Positions 47,307 through 59,300 of a stretch of 64,000 nucleotides of DNA are shown in pieces. The position numbers and the translations under genes were made by a program. The number at the start of each line of letters is the position of its first letter. Within the stretch, counting starts at the first letter, position 1. The stretch is from Misgurnus anguillicaudatus. Its lineage: Eukaryota > Chordata > Actinopteri > Cypriniformes > Cobitidae. The stretch spans positions 11,351,001 to 11,415,000 of the forward strand of contig NC_073359.2 of assembly GCF_027580225.2 (NCBI RefSeq). Reading direction: 5' to 3'. The notes beneath the pieces were generated by a model. That model was not told the DNA's origin. It searched no databases and saw nothing but the letters and a program-made list of their open reading frames with translations.

Positions 47307-47583
47307 CAGTGGTTCCCAAACTTTTTCAGCGTGCGGCCCCCCTTGTGTAAGGTACATTCCTTTGCGGCCCCCCAAAGAAAATTTGTGACAAAAAACTGTT
47401 CTAAAACTCAAAATTTTAATAAAAAAAAAAACATTATACAAAAAAGTTGTGCTTTTGGTTAGTAGCCTTATTTTTTTAGATTTAATTACACAGAATTCAT
47501 GATAAATTAATGTATTTCATAAAATGTCATAAAACTGTGGCCCCCCTGGCATCATCTCGCGGCCCCCAGTTTGAAAACCACTG
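47307..47583. mobile_element. hAT MITE, CAGTGGTT family, copy 3
   Basis: Ends CAGTGGTTCCCAAACTTTTT and 'cagtttgaaaaccactg', with an exact 8-bp duplication GTCTAAAC at 47299-47306 and 47584-47591. It is inverted relative to copy 2 and the best preserved of the four. Confidence 0.95.
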
Positions 47584-47591
47584 GTCTAAAC

Positions 47592-48158
47592 TATGACGTA
47601 CAACTGTACAAATAATTAAAACTAGCCAAATGTAAAAACAAGGGAGAACTTTCTTGGTACCTGTAGTGCTTGAATGTGGTTATGGAACAGCAATGCATGA
47701 TGGAAAAGCAAATAATAAAATATTGAATAAAAAATTAGCTAATTTAAAATAAATAATTATACAACAACATTAAAAACATCAAACTATATGGTTGTGCTTT
47801 GCTTATTGCAGTGATGCAATATGAATTATCTACTTATTGTCGTTCTTTCTCATCATGAGATGTATTTAATTAACACATGCAAACCCACAATTCAGCTAAA
47901 TCTTAGCAAGGCACTATAGATTGTGTACGAAATTCCTTTGCATCAATGAAAGTATGCAAACTTTGAAAAACCATTAATGTAACCTTATAATAACTGGTCT
48001 TCAATATCCTAACCATAAGTACCTAATCATTTTCCAGGCACTTTGTCTGTCCACTGCATTTATGAACTCAATACTTGAAGAAGCTTCAGAAGAGTCTTTA
48101 GATGGATACATAGTTGTTTGGAGTATCTGGTTTAAGTTAGTAAAAACCAGGATGAGGT
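47592..48158. other. Intergenic DNA, nothing recognised
   Basis: AT-rich, no repeat borders or coding evidence. Confidence 0.4.
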
Positions 48159-48166
48159 AAGGATAA

Positions 48167-48665
48167 TAGTGATAGACCGATATATCGGCCGGCCGATATA
48201 TCGGGCCGATATTTGCGAGTTTTATGTGTATCGGCATCGGCCGATACATGGCTGCCGTGTTTTTCCGGTATAATTTACAGACAGAGTGCTGGAACCCGCA
48301 AGCGATTGCAGGTCATGTGACTTAAAACAACCAACCTTTCCACGACAACATTTAAAGCTCGGCTTAACAGCTGATCATAGCTGAACAAAGTGGGTTTTTT
48401 TCATCTCTATGGGGCTGTTTCCTGGACAGGGATTAGACTAGTCCTAGACTAAAATAAATGTAAGAACTGTGCAAACTAATAACATCTCTTTTTAACAACA
48501 TGCCATTTTTTTACATAATTTGTATGATGTAAATTGAGTGAGCAAAAGCAGTATCGGCTCCAAATATCGGCTCAAGAAAATCGGCAGCCTGTATCGGTCA
48601 TCGGCTAAGGCTGATGAAACAAAAATCGGGATCGGCACTGAAAAATCCATATCGGTCGATCCCTA
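48167..48665. mobile_element. hAT MITE with TAGTGATAGACCGATAT ends
   Basis: Ends TAGTGATAGACCGATAT and ATATCGGTCGATCCCTA are inverted. An exact 8-bp duplication AAGGATAA lies at 48159-48166 and 48666-48673. Many CGATA/TATCGG words fill the subterminal regions, typical hAT transposase-binding repeats. A fragment of another repeat ('tcctggacagggattaga') lies inside near 48420. Confidence 0.95.
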
Positions 48666-48673
48666 AAGGATAA

Positions 48674-49233
48674 TATTCCTTCATAGCAACAGACATAACA
48701 GCAACTCTGTAATCATTAAGACAGCTTGGATTAAAGGACTTTGCTACAAAGGTTATCATGGCTAACTTGAAGCATTGTGGGTTGTCGAGGGCTGTTAAAA
48801 ATAGCTGTGTAGATTTCAGCCAGCTGGATGTATAGCGGCAGCATAATGTTTGGTCAGCTTTTCTCTCGTTTTATTATTTGCTATATTGTAGCTCTTGTCT
48901 AAGTTTTTTGTAGTTTTTAAAAATTGGTTTTACTTCATCCGTACCCTCCTTATGTCCTATTTGTTTCTCAAGCCAAGCATCACTCGCAATATTGCTTAAT
49001 TTTATCATAAGGGTATTAGACTTAAACGTTTGTTTTGATCAAACATTTTTACCTGTTAGATAAAAATAACCAAAAAACGTCACATGGACTTACATTGAAA
49101 GGAGGGACCCAAGCCTTATCTGGAGACAAAAATAGGGGTGGATCCTTTAGATTGAGCTAATAAGCAACCAACAAATACAGAACTGTCCACCCTCACAACC
49201 ACCCAGTGTAATGCTAAAAATTGTGTGTGTCTA
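48674..49233. other. Intergenic DNA, nothing recognised
   Basis: No features could be supported. Confidence 0.4.
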
Positions 49234-49649
49234 CACTGTAAAAAAAAAATTGAAATTACAATGTTATTGCAGCTGGGTTGCCGGTAATTTACCGTAGATT
49301 TAAATGTAGGTTATTTACTGGCAAGAGTTTGCTCAAAGTTAAATAAACGTCAAACACCAACAAGTCTGTATCTTTACAGAATAAAACCATACAATAACAG
49401 CCTCATGCAAAGCATTCTGGGAACCAGAAATCATCATCAACCTTTTTCTGTTTTTTGCTTCAGATTTTGTTTCCCAGAATGTTTTGCTTGATGCTGTTTT
49501 TTTAGTTTTACTCTGTGAAGACAAAGACTTTTAAATGTTTAATGTTCATTTAAATTTGAACAAAATGTTGCCAGTAAAAAACATAAATTTAAATCTACAG
49601 TAAGTTACCGGCAACCCAGCTGCAATTTCTACTGAATTTTTTTACAGTG
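49234..49649. mobile_element. Foldback MITE with CACTGTAAAAAA ends
   Basis: Inverted ends CACTGTAAAAAA and TTTTTTTACAGTG, followed inward by 'attgcagctgggttgccggt' and its inverse 'accggcaacccagctgcaat', so the arms are long. TA flanks both ends. Confidence 0.88.
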
Positions 49650-50445
49650 TACAGGTTTGCCGATGCAAGCTATATATTTCAGAATATTCTGAGACGTTTT
49701 GTAAACATTTTGTCAAAAAAAAATTCAATTTTGCTACTGTACACTCAAATTAGCCACATCATAAAGAGTATACAAAATGTGACCCGTCTAAGAAATCCAG
49801 GCTAAAGTCTTCTAATCTAATAATGATCACAGTTGATTTAATTTTTTTTCATCTTTGACCTTACTTGGTCAATATTAAAATAAATCAAGGTTATATTTTC
49901 AAAGAATGCTCCTTAGATCATGTTTGATCGCGTTATGTAGAAAACAGTAAATCACAAAAAATGACCTTAAATGGGTTTTCACAGCCTGGGTTACAAATAT
50001 TAGATTATTTTGAAAAGCTGGTCTATGAAATTTATTCTTTAATACAGTGCAACCTTTATGAATGTGTATGCATTAGGGGTGTAACAACCGGTATGGATCG
50101 ATGCATCAATCAGATGTCTAATGATGCGATGCATGCCACGCATAAAATATTGGTATGAGATACCTTTATTATGGCACTCTCCACAAGTTCACCTAATGTT
50201 AGTCTACGCATTTCTGGCAAAGCATGCATTTTCATTTAGTGACACTGTCTGCCTGCACGTAAGATTGCAATGCAGCAACAAAACGGTGGTACCAGCGAAA
50301 AAACAGACACAGAAAACTTTGTGTCTGCTGGACGCGGTCTAAATTTCAATAAATTTATCAATACCTTTCGAATCAAATAAAATAGAAAACGTATCACATA
50401 CATTTTCTAGGTATCAGAAAACAGCATATTTGTACACTCTTGACT

Positions 50446-50540
50446 AGTGATGAGTTGCTGTAACTTAATAAATAAAGTTAAAATAACAAAATAGCTAATT
50501 AAGCCTTATTTTATGAAGTTACAGCAGCTCATCACTATGG
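50446..50540. repeat. 95-bp hairpin
   Basis: 'tagtgatgagttgctgtaac' at the left is mirrored by 'gttacagcagctcatcacta' at the right. The loop is AT-rich. Probably a tiny MITE. Confidence 0.85.
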
Positions 50541-50656
50541 AAGTTTTTTCTGCCAATTTTAAATTAATTAATTAAATGATTAAATAAAAATAAAAATATC
50601 ATAATGTCGCAAAATATGTCCGAAAATTGAAGATTCAATCAATTTTTTACAGAGTA

Positions 50657-50965
50657 TATAGACGTTTCAATGGGACGCAGGTGTGTTGTTACGGTTACGC
50701 ATCTGGATGGAACTTAACTTTTGGTCTCTGTTTAGTGGCTAAATTGAACTCTGGAACAAAAAAACGCATCAATCATTGATCACCGCTATGTGAAGGGAGG
50801 ATTGGCAGCCGATCTGTAGTTAACATGTATACATTAATTTTACACAGTAACGTTAGCTCAGTGTAGTTTTCGATGCGCTTTAATTATGATTTGAACTAAG
50901 TTGTTTATTTTGTTTAAAGAACTCTGTTTTTATTTATAATTTGGGGAAGTTTACAAGAAGTTTTT
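50657..50965. mobile_element. TATAGAC-family MITE, truncated copy
   Basis: Begins TATAGACGTTTCAATGGGAC and follows the family through 'agtggctaaattgaactct' and 'tttacaagaag', but lacks the far end. More diverged than the other copies. Confidence 0.65.
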
Positions 50966-51371
50966 TCCCTCTAAAAACAGATGTGTTAAAAACGACACAA
51001 TCAGTATTAGTTTTGGGAAAACACACTAAATGCGTTGTCCCAAAATAGACATATCTCTGTGTTCTGTTATTGGAACAACTTGTGTTGTCACTTTTATTTT
51101 TTTTAACACAAAAGTTAACACAAAATGAGACACAATGGGTTAAAATGACACACTTTTCCCCGGAGAAGTAAGACATGGTACTCGTGGGGTGGTACAGGTA
51201 ACACAGAATTTATACAGATGTGAAGATTAAAATTAAGTAATTTAATTTTGAGACATATTTTGCTGTTAAAATGAATTAATTTAAAATGAAAGGAAACATC
51301 TTCTGTACATCACTAGTCAAGATAAAAAAAATTGAAGTTGAAATTACTTGTAAAACCAAGTTGATTATACT

Positions 51372-52505
51372 TGGGGTGACCAGACGTCCCGAAAAATTCA
51401 CTACAGTCCCGAAAACTAAAGCTGCTGTCCCGAATCCCGCTCTAATTGTCCCGAAAATTGTACTGAAGCAAAATCTTGAGTAGTTATTGTCTGATAAAAC
51501 ATGAGCGAAGATGATAAGTCATCCTGCAGCCAGCCCCCGCCAGCTGCTCATTGGCTGCAGCATCTTGTTTTTTATATACAAACGTCGAGCCTGCACAACC
51601 TCGGTAGGCTATAGTGTGAATTTTAAGTTGTATTGTTTCTATTAATTTATCAGTCCTTCCAGAAAAGGTTGCGGGCAAAAATCCTCGATTTTGCGGCACG
51701 TTTTCTTAAAAAATGCGATGGAATATGCGGGATATTTATGCAATTTATGCGATGGAATTGCGGGAATTTGCGAAAATTGTGGAACTTGCAAAAACTGCGG
51801 AAACTTGCAAAAGCTGCAATGATGTTCACGTCACATAATCACGTCACTTCATAACGTTCCCATGGCAATAGAGGACACAGCTGCGCTTTTTGGGAAGTAA
51901 TATATATGTTGACTGCTACGAAAATGCGGAGATTATGAAATCATGCAAGCCCCGCATATTTTGTGCGCGGAAATATGTAATTAATGCGGCGAAAGTGCGT
52001 CGTATTTGGAAAAAATGCAGTCCTGCATAAATATGCGGACTTTGGCTGATTATGCAATATATCGCGTTTTTCTGGAGGGACTGATTTATCTAATTCATAT
52101 ATATGCACAAAGACAATAGGACCTTTTTGTCCCTTTTTTGTTTTCAGTCAGATTAGTTGAGGGCGAGGCACTAAAATAAATGCGTATTATATACATTTAT
52201 ATGCATATGTACTTATATTCATAAAAATATGATTGGTTCAGTAACTTCAGTTTGAAATTCATTATCTTTTATTATTAAATAAAATAAAGAAAACTATATT
52301 GGATGATCTTACTAATATGAAGTATAAAATACTTCTATACATCAATTTATTTATATGCATATGTACTTATATTAATATGATTGGTTCAGTTTGAAATGTA
52401 TTATCTTTTATTATTAAATTAAATAAACTATTATTGGATGATACCCCCCCCCCATAACCTCTGACCCCCGTCCCGAATTTCAGCCAATCCCATGTAGTCA
52501 TCCTA
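51372..52505. mobile_element. hAT element nested in the 2.5-kb hAT
   Basis: The left end TGGGGTGACCAGACGTCCCG and right end 'catgtagtcatccta' are inverted at T-GG-TGAC. Flanks ATTATACT (51364-51371) and ATCATACT (52506-52513) match at 7 of 8. Repeated 'gtcccgaa' words lie near both ends. It contains the CAGTCCTTCC element at 51651. Confidence 0.82.
51651..52083. mobile_element. CAGTCCTTCC element, copy 2, 6-bp duplication
   Basis: Ends CAGTCCTTCCAGAAAA and TTTTTCTGGAGGGACTG with an exact ATTTAT duplication at 51645-51650 and 52084-52089. The interior matches copy 1 at 28788 over most of its length ('ttgcggcacgttttcttaaa'). Confidence 0.92.
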
Positions 52506-52598
52506 ATCATACTTAATTTAAATGTAAAATTCTATTTATATCACTGGCTGAGAATCGATATTGTATTTTGATGTCCAATTTACACCTCTAGTATACTC

Positions 52599-53153
52599 AA
52601 AAAGCATGTAAATAACAAAAAAAAGAAAAAAATTGACGACAAACACTTTAATGAAATAAATAGAAACCGCATCACTGGTTACAACAACATTTGTGCGAGA
52701 CCATATTGAAAAAAAACTATTGTGTCAAACAACTGTGGGTAGAAAACAAACTAAAAAGTAAAAAATTGTACATCACCAAAGCCGGTGTTCAACATACAAA
52801 AATACTATATTGAAATTTAAAACAGTATATATTACAATCAAACTTAACTTTAAAGTTAAACAAATACTTTACAATGATATTAAAATGATATCAACACTAT
52901 AATGCCTGTATAACATCTTGTCTGTTAAACTGAATTAATAAATCTAAGCAACTAATCCAGTTGTTGGTTAGCTTACAACATTTAGATGTGAAAATGAATG
53001 AGTCATTCTCATGCAAGTGTTATCTTCTCTTAAATAGTTCTTCAAACTCTCCTACATCACAGATATTATGGTCCATGGTACATAGATATGAATGCACTCT
53101 ATTTCTACATGTCCCAGCTTTTAACTGTCTTCTCTGCAGACCTTTGAAAATGA
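52599..53153 (-). other. slit1: slit1 3' UTR, probable
   Basis: Lies just downstream of the slit1 stop on the minus strand and is free of recognised repeats up to the hAT end at 52590. On the minus strand an ATTAAA hexamer (52647-52652) lies about 500 nt past the stop and is a weak candidate polyadenylation signal. The true 3' end needs transcript data. Confidence 0.45.
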
Positions 53154-53398
53154 CTACACACACTTATTACAACCACATTCAACGGTCTTCTCGACGTCCT
53201 GCGTAAATGAACTGCCGTCGTCACACTCAAAACTGTAGCGTCTTCGCCGTACTCTGGTACTGGTGCAGCAGAGGCCCGTGTCCGCCCTGCAGCCCCCGCG
53301 ACACTCCAGCCACGACAGCGGCTGCGTGCTCCGACACTGGACTTCACCGCGACGTATGCGTTGGAAATCCCTCACGGATTCACCCTGACAGGGAGACA
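53154..53398 (-). CDS. slit1: slit1 last coding exon, cystine knot
   Basis: Encodes (V)[46 protein letters not shown] and [13 protein letters not shown] then TAG at 53156-53154. Ten cysteines fit a CTCK domain, used for dimerisation in related proteins. The RVRRRRY basic patch corresponds to the basic motif in human SLIT1 (LKRRKF). Acceptor GGTTTCAG. Confidence 0.96.
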
Positions 53399-56300
53399 CT
53401 GAAACCGAAGCAAAGTTTACACACATCAGTGCGTATTAACTCATTCCCCGCCAGCCATTTTTTGAAAAGTTGCCCGCCAGCATTTTTTGTGATTTTCACA
53501 AAAGTTTCGCAAAATGCCTTCCAGGAAGATTTTCTTGTAAAAATATATAAACATACAAATATATCAAATGAAAGAACAGACCCTCTGCTACAAACAAAAA
53601 AAACAGGGGGAAAAAATTCATCCTATCTACACTGCAAAAAATGATTTTCAAGAAAAAAATTTTTTATTATTTTTGACTTATTTTCAGTAAAAATGTGAAA
53701 AAAATCTTAAATTAAGGTGCTCTTGATGAGCAAAACGACCCAAGAAAATAAGTCTAGTTTTAAGACCAAAAATATTAAATTTAAGTGATTTTGTGCATAA
53801 AACAAGGAAAAAAATCTGCCAATGGGGTAAGCAAAAAAATCTTGAAAATTTTTCTTAAACACAAAATTCAAGAAAAATTCAAGAAAATTTTGCTTACCCC
53901 ATTGGCAGATTTTTTTTTTTGCTTGTTTTATGCTTAAAATCACTTAAATTTAATATTTGGTAACACTGCAAATGACATTCTTACTTAGTGTTTTTGTCTT
54001 GTTTTCAGTAAAATATCTAAACATTCTTTAATTAAGATGTATTTTCTTGATGAGCAAAATGACCTAGGAAAATAAGGTTAGTTTTTAAACAAAAATATAA
54101 AATTTAAGGGAATTTGTCCTTAAAACAAGCAAAAAAATCTGCCAATGGAATAAGATTTTTTTTCTTGAATAAAGTGTTAAAACATTAAACTTATTTCAAG
54201 AATTCAAATATTTCTTATTCCATTGGCAGATTTGTTTTGCTTGTTTTACTTATATTTTGAATTTTCTTTGTCTAAAAACTAGATTTAATTTCCTAGCTCA
54301 TAAATGCATCTTAATTTAAGAATTTTGAGATTTTTTTCTGAAAACAAGACAAAAATATTAAGTAAGAAAGTCATTTTTTGCAGTATACACACACTGCAAA
54401 AAATTATTTTCAAGAAAAAAAATCTTATATAAAAAATATAAAATAATTCCTAAATTTAATATGCTTTTTCTAGATGAGCAAAATGACACAAGAAAATAAG
54501 TCTTGTTTTTTGCACAAAATCTGATATATTAAATTTGATATTTCTGGTCTAAAAACTAGACTTATTTTCTTGGGTCGTTTTGCTCATCAAGAAAAGGCAT
54601 CTTAATTTAAGAAATTTTTTATATTTTTACTGAAAACAAGACAAACATACTAAGAATTTTTTTCTTGAAAATATTTTTTGCAGTGTATTTTTTTCTCTGC
54701 TTATAAACTCTTAAATATGGGTATTTTTCTTTAAAAATATTTTTTTTGCCAAAAGCTGAAATAATTGCATTTTTGTGAAGAGATTTTGTTAGAGATCAGA
54801 TTTAGAACGATTATCAAAACATACAAAGAGTTTAAAATTAGTAAATAACATTTTGGCTTCAGTTTATTCATTAATTGGGTAAGTGAGGTAAGATCGGCAT
54901 CTAGCAGATAAAAATAAAATTCATCAGGAACACTTTTATTATGCAAATGTTTTCTCTTAATTGACATGATAACTCGTCAATGGCGGGGAAAGAGTTAATG
55001 TCATACATACTCAACTTAAAGGAACAGTTTACCCCAAATACGTGGCTATCCTGCACATTTACATGCAGATTGTAACACAAATTTGAAGTGAACTAAAAAT
55101 GGGCATCTAGATCATATAGGTTAATCCCATCATTGTAAAAAATACTTTGCTGCCTTAACATTTTTCGTTAAATCAACTAAGATTTACAAGGCATGTCAAC
55201 AGAGATGAGTTGTCACAACTTATAAAATTAAGTTGAATTTTCTCAACTATATTTTATAAGTTATAACAACTCACCTGTAGTTACAGTATAACATCTCATC
55301 TCTAGTCAAGATAAATAATAGTAAGTTGAAATGACTTGTAAATCCGAGTTGATTCAACAAAATTTTTTTAAGGCAGCAAAGTATTTTTTACAGCAGACAA
55401 CTTTGGGCCAGCTTCGGTGCGGATCCGGCGCAGTTCCGTCCGGGAGTTGTCTGCTGTCTGGATTAGAATTACATATCACAGAAAACAGAATTTTTTGGGG
55501 AAACATATTTGTAATGGGAACATGAGCGTAATGTGTCTTTCAGTTACCTATGTCACATAAGCGTCCGCTGTATCCACTGTCACAGATGCACTGTGCCTGA
55601 CCCGTCCGTGATAACTCACAGTAGCCATGTTGGCAGGTAAGAGCTGTACAGGGATCTGGGGGAACTTCAGGTTGACTGCATAAAGAGCCATGAAAACCCT
55701 CTGCACACTCGCAGCGATAAGACTGAATGTCTACTGGAACACACGTACCATGGACACACCTTACAGGAAACAGCACTTTCGTTACAAAACAAAAAAGTCT
55801 GTTTGAAATTGACGACTCGGCGCAAATAATCAAGAAAATGCCAATTAGAGCCCAGACTACATTAGATTGGAACACATTCAAGAAGCTGTAGTACTGGCTT
55901 ATCAAAATATGCAAATATGGCATAAAAAAGATGCGATAAACAGCAAAATACACACTTGTTTTTCTGGCACGGGTTGACGGCAGCCATAAGAAGGACTTGA
56001 TCACAGTGTGGCCCACCCCAGCCCGCCTTGCAGTGACACACGGGTCCAACAGCGGTGGCCGGTTGGCACAGTCCATGCACACAGCGGAGTTCCTGACAGG
56101 GCTGACACCCGGGCACCACTCCGGGCTTCATCTGGGTCCGAGTGAAGTCCTGTAGCTCATTATTAATGTACAGATTCCGAATGCAACCCTGAAAACTGGA
56201 TCCATTAAGACCCGGCCACTGGTTAAACGACAACGACTGGGCGTTTTCAGGCTTACCTGATGGAAAAAACAGACATTTAGAGGGAGTCTGGGTAACCATT

Positions 56301-59300
56301 TATGATGTCGAATGCGAATCTTACCACCGACGTATAGTGGGGCATCTCTGATGAGAGGTTGGACGTGTCCCATGCTGTCTAGAGTCGTGGGAAGTCCTCC
56401 ATCGACTGATAGATTGACCATCCGTTCATATGTAACCAACTCGACTGTATGAAACTCTCCATCGTTCACTATTTCCGAGCTATGGAAATAGGCAAGCAGG
56501 CGCGTTAGCGATTCTCACATGTACGTGCTATTAGTTGAGTCTGACCTTTATTTAAGCACCTGTAAATAGTACTGCCTGGCTGGTTTCCTGAATCGTAGGT
56601 CACTTTGACGTGTCCTTCATGCAGTTCTACAGCAATGTGGTCATTGACTCCATTGTAGAGAAGGACGCCATTGTCCTCCGCCGTAGAGACCTGCAATCAA
56701 ATTTTACAGCAAGTACAGTACGGTTGCGTGGCATTCAGAACTGAACCGAGAATAGCTTTTCACTTACATTTATTCACTTTTATCCAAGGTGACTCAAATG
56801 AGAGCATTTATCATTTTATCAAAGGAGCCAACAATGAGCGTAATTCGATACAAATGCGGATTTTAACTTCGTGAATTTTTATCCCGTGGCTTGACTAGTA
56901 GCCTAGTACTTGGTTACACCAAGGTCATGGGCTCCATTTACAAGGAACATAAACTGGTGAAATGAATACTTTGAATGCATGCATGATTCTTGCTTTGGAT
57001 AAAAGCGTCAGGTGAATGCATAACTGGAAATGAAATGAAAATAGCAGGAATATTTTAGCAGGTATAATTCATATATATTTTATTTTATGTACATTGCACT
57101 ATAAATGTTATCTTGTACACAACTGTATAAATAATAAATCTTAAAGATGCCATCTATATGCAGTACTGTATTATATACAGAAGTGGTTGTCAAACTGAGG
57201 GGTGTGAGATGGTGCTAGGGGGCCCCAGTTTTGACATTTTTAAAATCCTACATTAATTCATCAAAGTCTGTGCAACAGCCTCAGACAAATAAGGCTGCTT
57301 ACCAACAACACTACATTGTATTATTTAATATGTTTTGTTTAATTCAAATTCTATGTTTGAGATTTTTATGTCATGAATTTTTTTTGGAGGGGGTCAAAAA
57401 GGGATACACTTACACAAGGGGGCACACGCCGAAAAGTTTGAGAACCGCTGATATACATTATAAGGGGGTGTGCACACACCAAAGCTTTTAAACGCAGACT
57501 AGCTTTTTTGTAGCTAAGCTCTTTGTTTATTGGTTGTTTTTGTGTTGTTTATCCCGCCCCTCCTCCACTGTGATTGGACGCCCGTGTGAGAACTGACATT
57601 GACGAGATAAGCTTTTCATCAAAAGTTGAATGTTTTTAAAATCTAGAAACCGCCGAGAGTCGGCTTTCCGCGCGGAATAAAGCCAGCTGCTTTTGTTTCT
57701 GAAAAACGCTCCGCTTCCATTGGAAACAATTGAAAACATACGCTGGCCGCCGTTGTTTATATAAAAGTAAGTCGTTATAGACGGATTTAGCAGTAACAAC
57801 ATAAACAAGCGGCTGTCGCGGTCCGCACGTAACTTCCGGTAAACTCTGCTAATAACAAATAACAACAAAGTACTATAAACGTAGTTTATTTATATAACAA
57901 GCAAAAAAACAACACATAGATTACCTAGTAAACCAAAACATTTGTTATTTTCGACGAGGCATTTGTTCAAGTCAAGAGATCAGTTTAGCAGCTAGTCAGA
58001 CCATTAAAAAAACGAAACCGGAAGTAAAGTTCGAATCCAGACGTGTATCACGTGAGTCTGATGAAACTGTCTATATATAATAAACTAACTTAAAGGAAAA
58101 CACCACCGTTTTTCTATATTTTACTATGTTTTTACCTCAACTAAGACAAATAAATACATACCTATCTTTTTTCAATGCGTGCACTTTTAATCTTTGAACA
58201 GGGTGAATGTGTTAGCATTTAGCCTAGCCGCATTCATTCCTATGGCTCCAAACAGGGATGAATTTAAAAGCCACCAAACACTTGCATTTTTTCCATATTT
58301 ATAGACTGTTACATGAGTAGTTACACGAGTATAGTGGCACAAAATAAAACATGTGTTTGGAGCCATAGAAATGAATGGGGCTAGGCTAAATGTTAACACA
58401 TTAAAGAAGCGCCGCACAAAGATTAAAAGTGCACGCATTGTGTTAATTCGTCTAAGTTGAGGAAGAACTTAGTAAAATATTGAAAAACGGTGGTGTTTTC
58501 CTTTAACTTTATGGATCATGGTGGAGGAATAATTATTTATCCAGAATACTCCAATTTTTATGAAGAAAGCTGTCAATGGGGTGTTATCCTTTTAAAAGTA
58601 CACCTTTGTAACTAAGTAGTGCTTATTGGTACCTCAAAGTCACAAATGTATACATACCTGTACCTACACTGCAAAAAATGAGTTTCAAGAAAAAAAATTG
58701 TTAGTATTTGTGTCTTGTTTTCAGTAAAAATATCTAAAAATTCTTAAATTAAGATGTTTTTTCTAATAAAACAAGCAAAAAAATCTGCCAATGGGGTAAG
58801 CAATTATTCTTGATTTTTTTCTTGAATTTAGTGTTGAAAAATGTTCAAGATTGTTTTGCTTGTTTTATGCACAAAATCACTTAAATTTGATATTTTTGGT
58901 CTAAAAACTAGACTTATTTTCTTGGGTCGTTTTGCTCATCAAGAAAAAGCATCTTAATTTAAGAATTTTTAGATATTTTTTACTGAAAACAAGACAAGAA
59001 AACACATTTTTTCTTAAATCATTTTTTGCAGTGTAGTGAAAGCTTTTGTACTTTAGTTTCTGAAAGTGTAGCTGTGTTTAAAAATAAAAGTAGATTTTTT
59101 TTTATCTCTTTTTGGTATTATTTTAAATATTCAATTCGAATGTATTCATATAGTGCATTATTACAATGTTGCATTGTTCAAAGCCACTTTACATGAAGAC
59201 ATGTAAACACATCTGTCGCCTTATGTACAACAGCTGAGACCGAAATGGATACAGTTACTTAGACATATGTTTCTTTAAATAACATTTATATTTACATGTT

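Larger units (their letters stand above)
50074..52590. mobile_element. 2.5-kb hAT element hosting nested insertions
   Basis: Ends TAGGGGTGTAACAACCGG and the inverted right end CAATTTACACCTCTA. Flanks GTATGCAT and GTATACTC share only five of eight bases, so it is an old insertion. Subterminal 'gatgcatcaatcagatg' and 'aatcgatattgtattttgat' fit. It contains elements at 50446, 50657, 51372 and 51651. Confidence 0.65.
53440..54994. mobile_element. TTAA-flanked element with CTCWTTCCCCGCC ends in slit1 intron
   Basis: Left end CTCATTCCCCGCCAGCCA and right end 'tcaatggcggggaaagag' are inverted and flanked by TTAA (53436-53439, 54995-54998). The interior is mostly taken by later CACTGCAAAAA hairpins. 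Its ends lack the AGG start of the other TTAA families, so it is a separate lineage. Confidence 0.82.
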
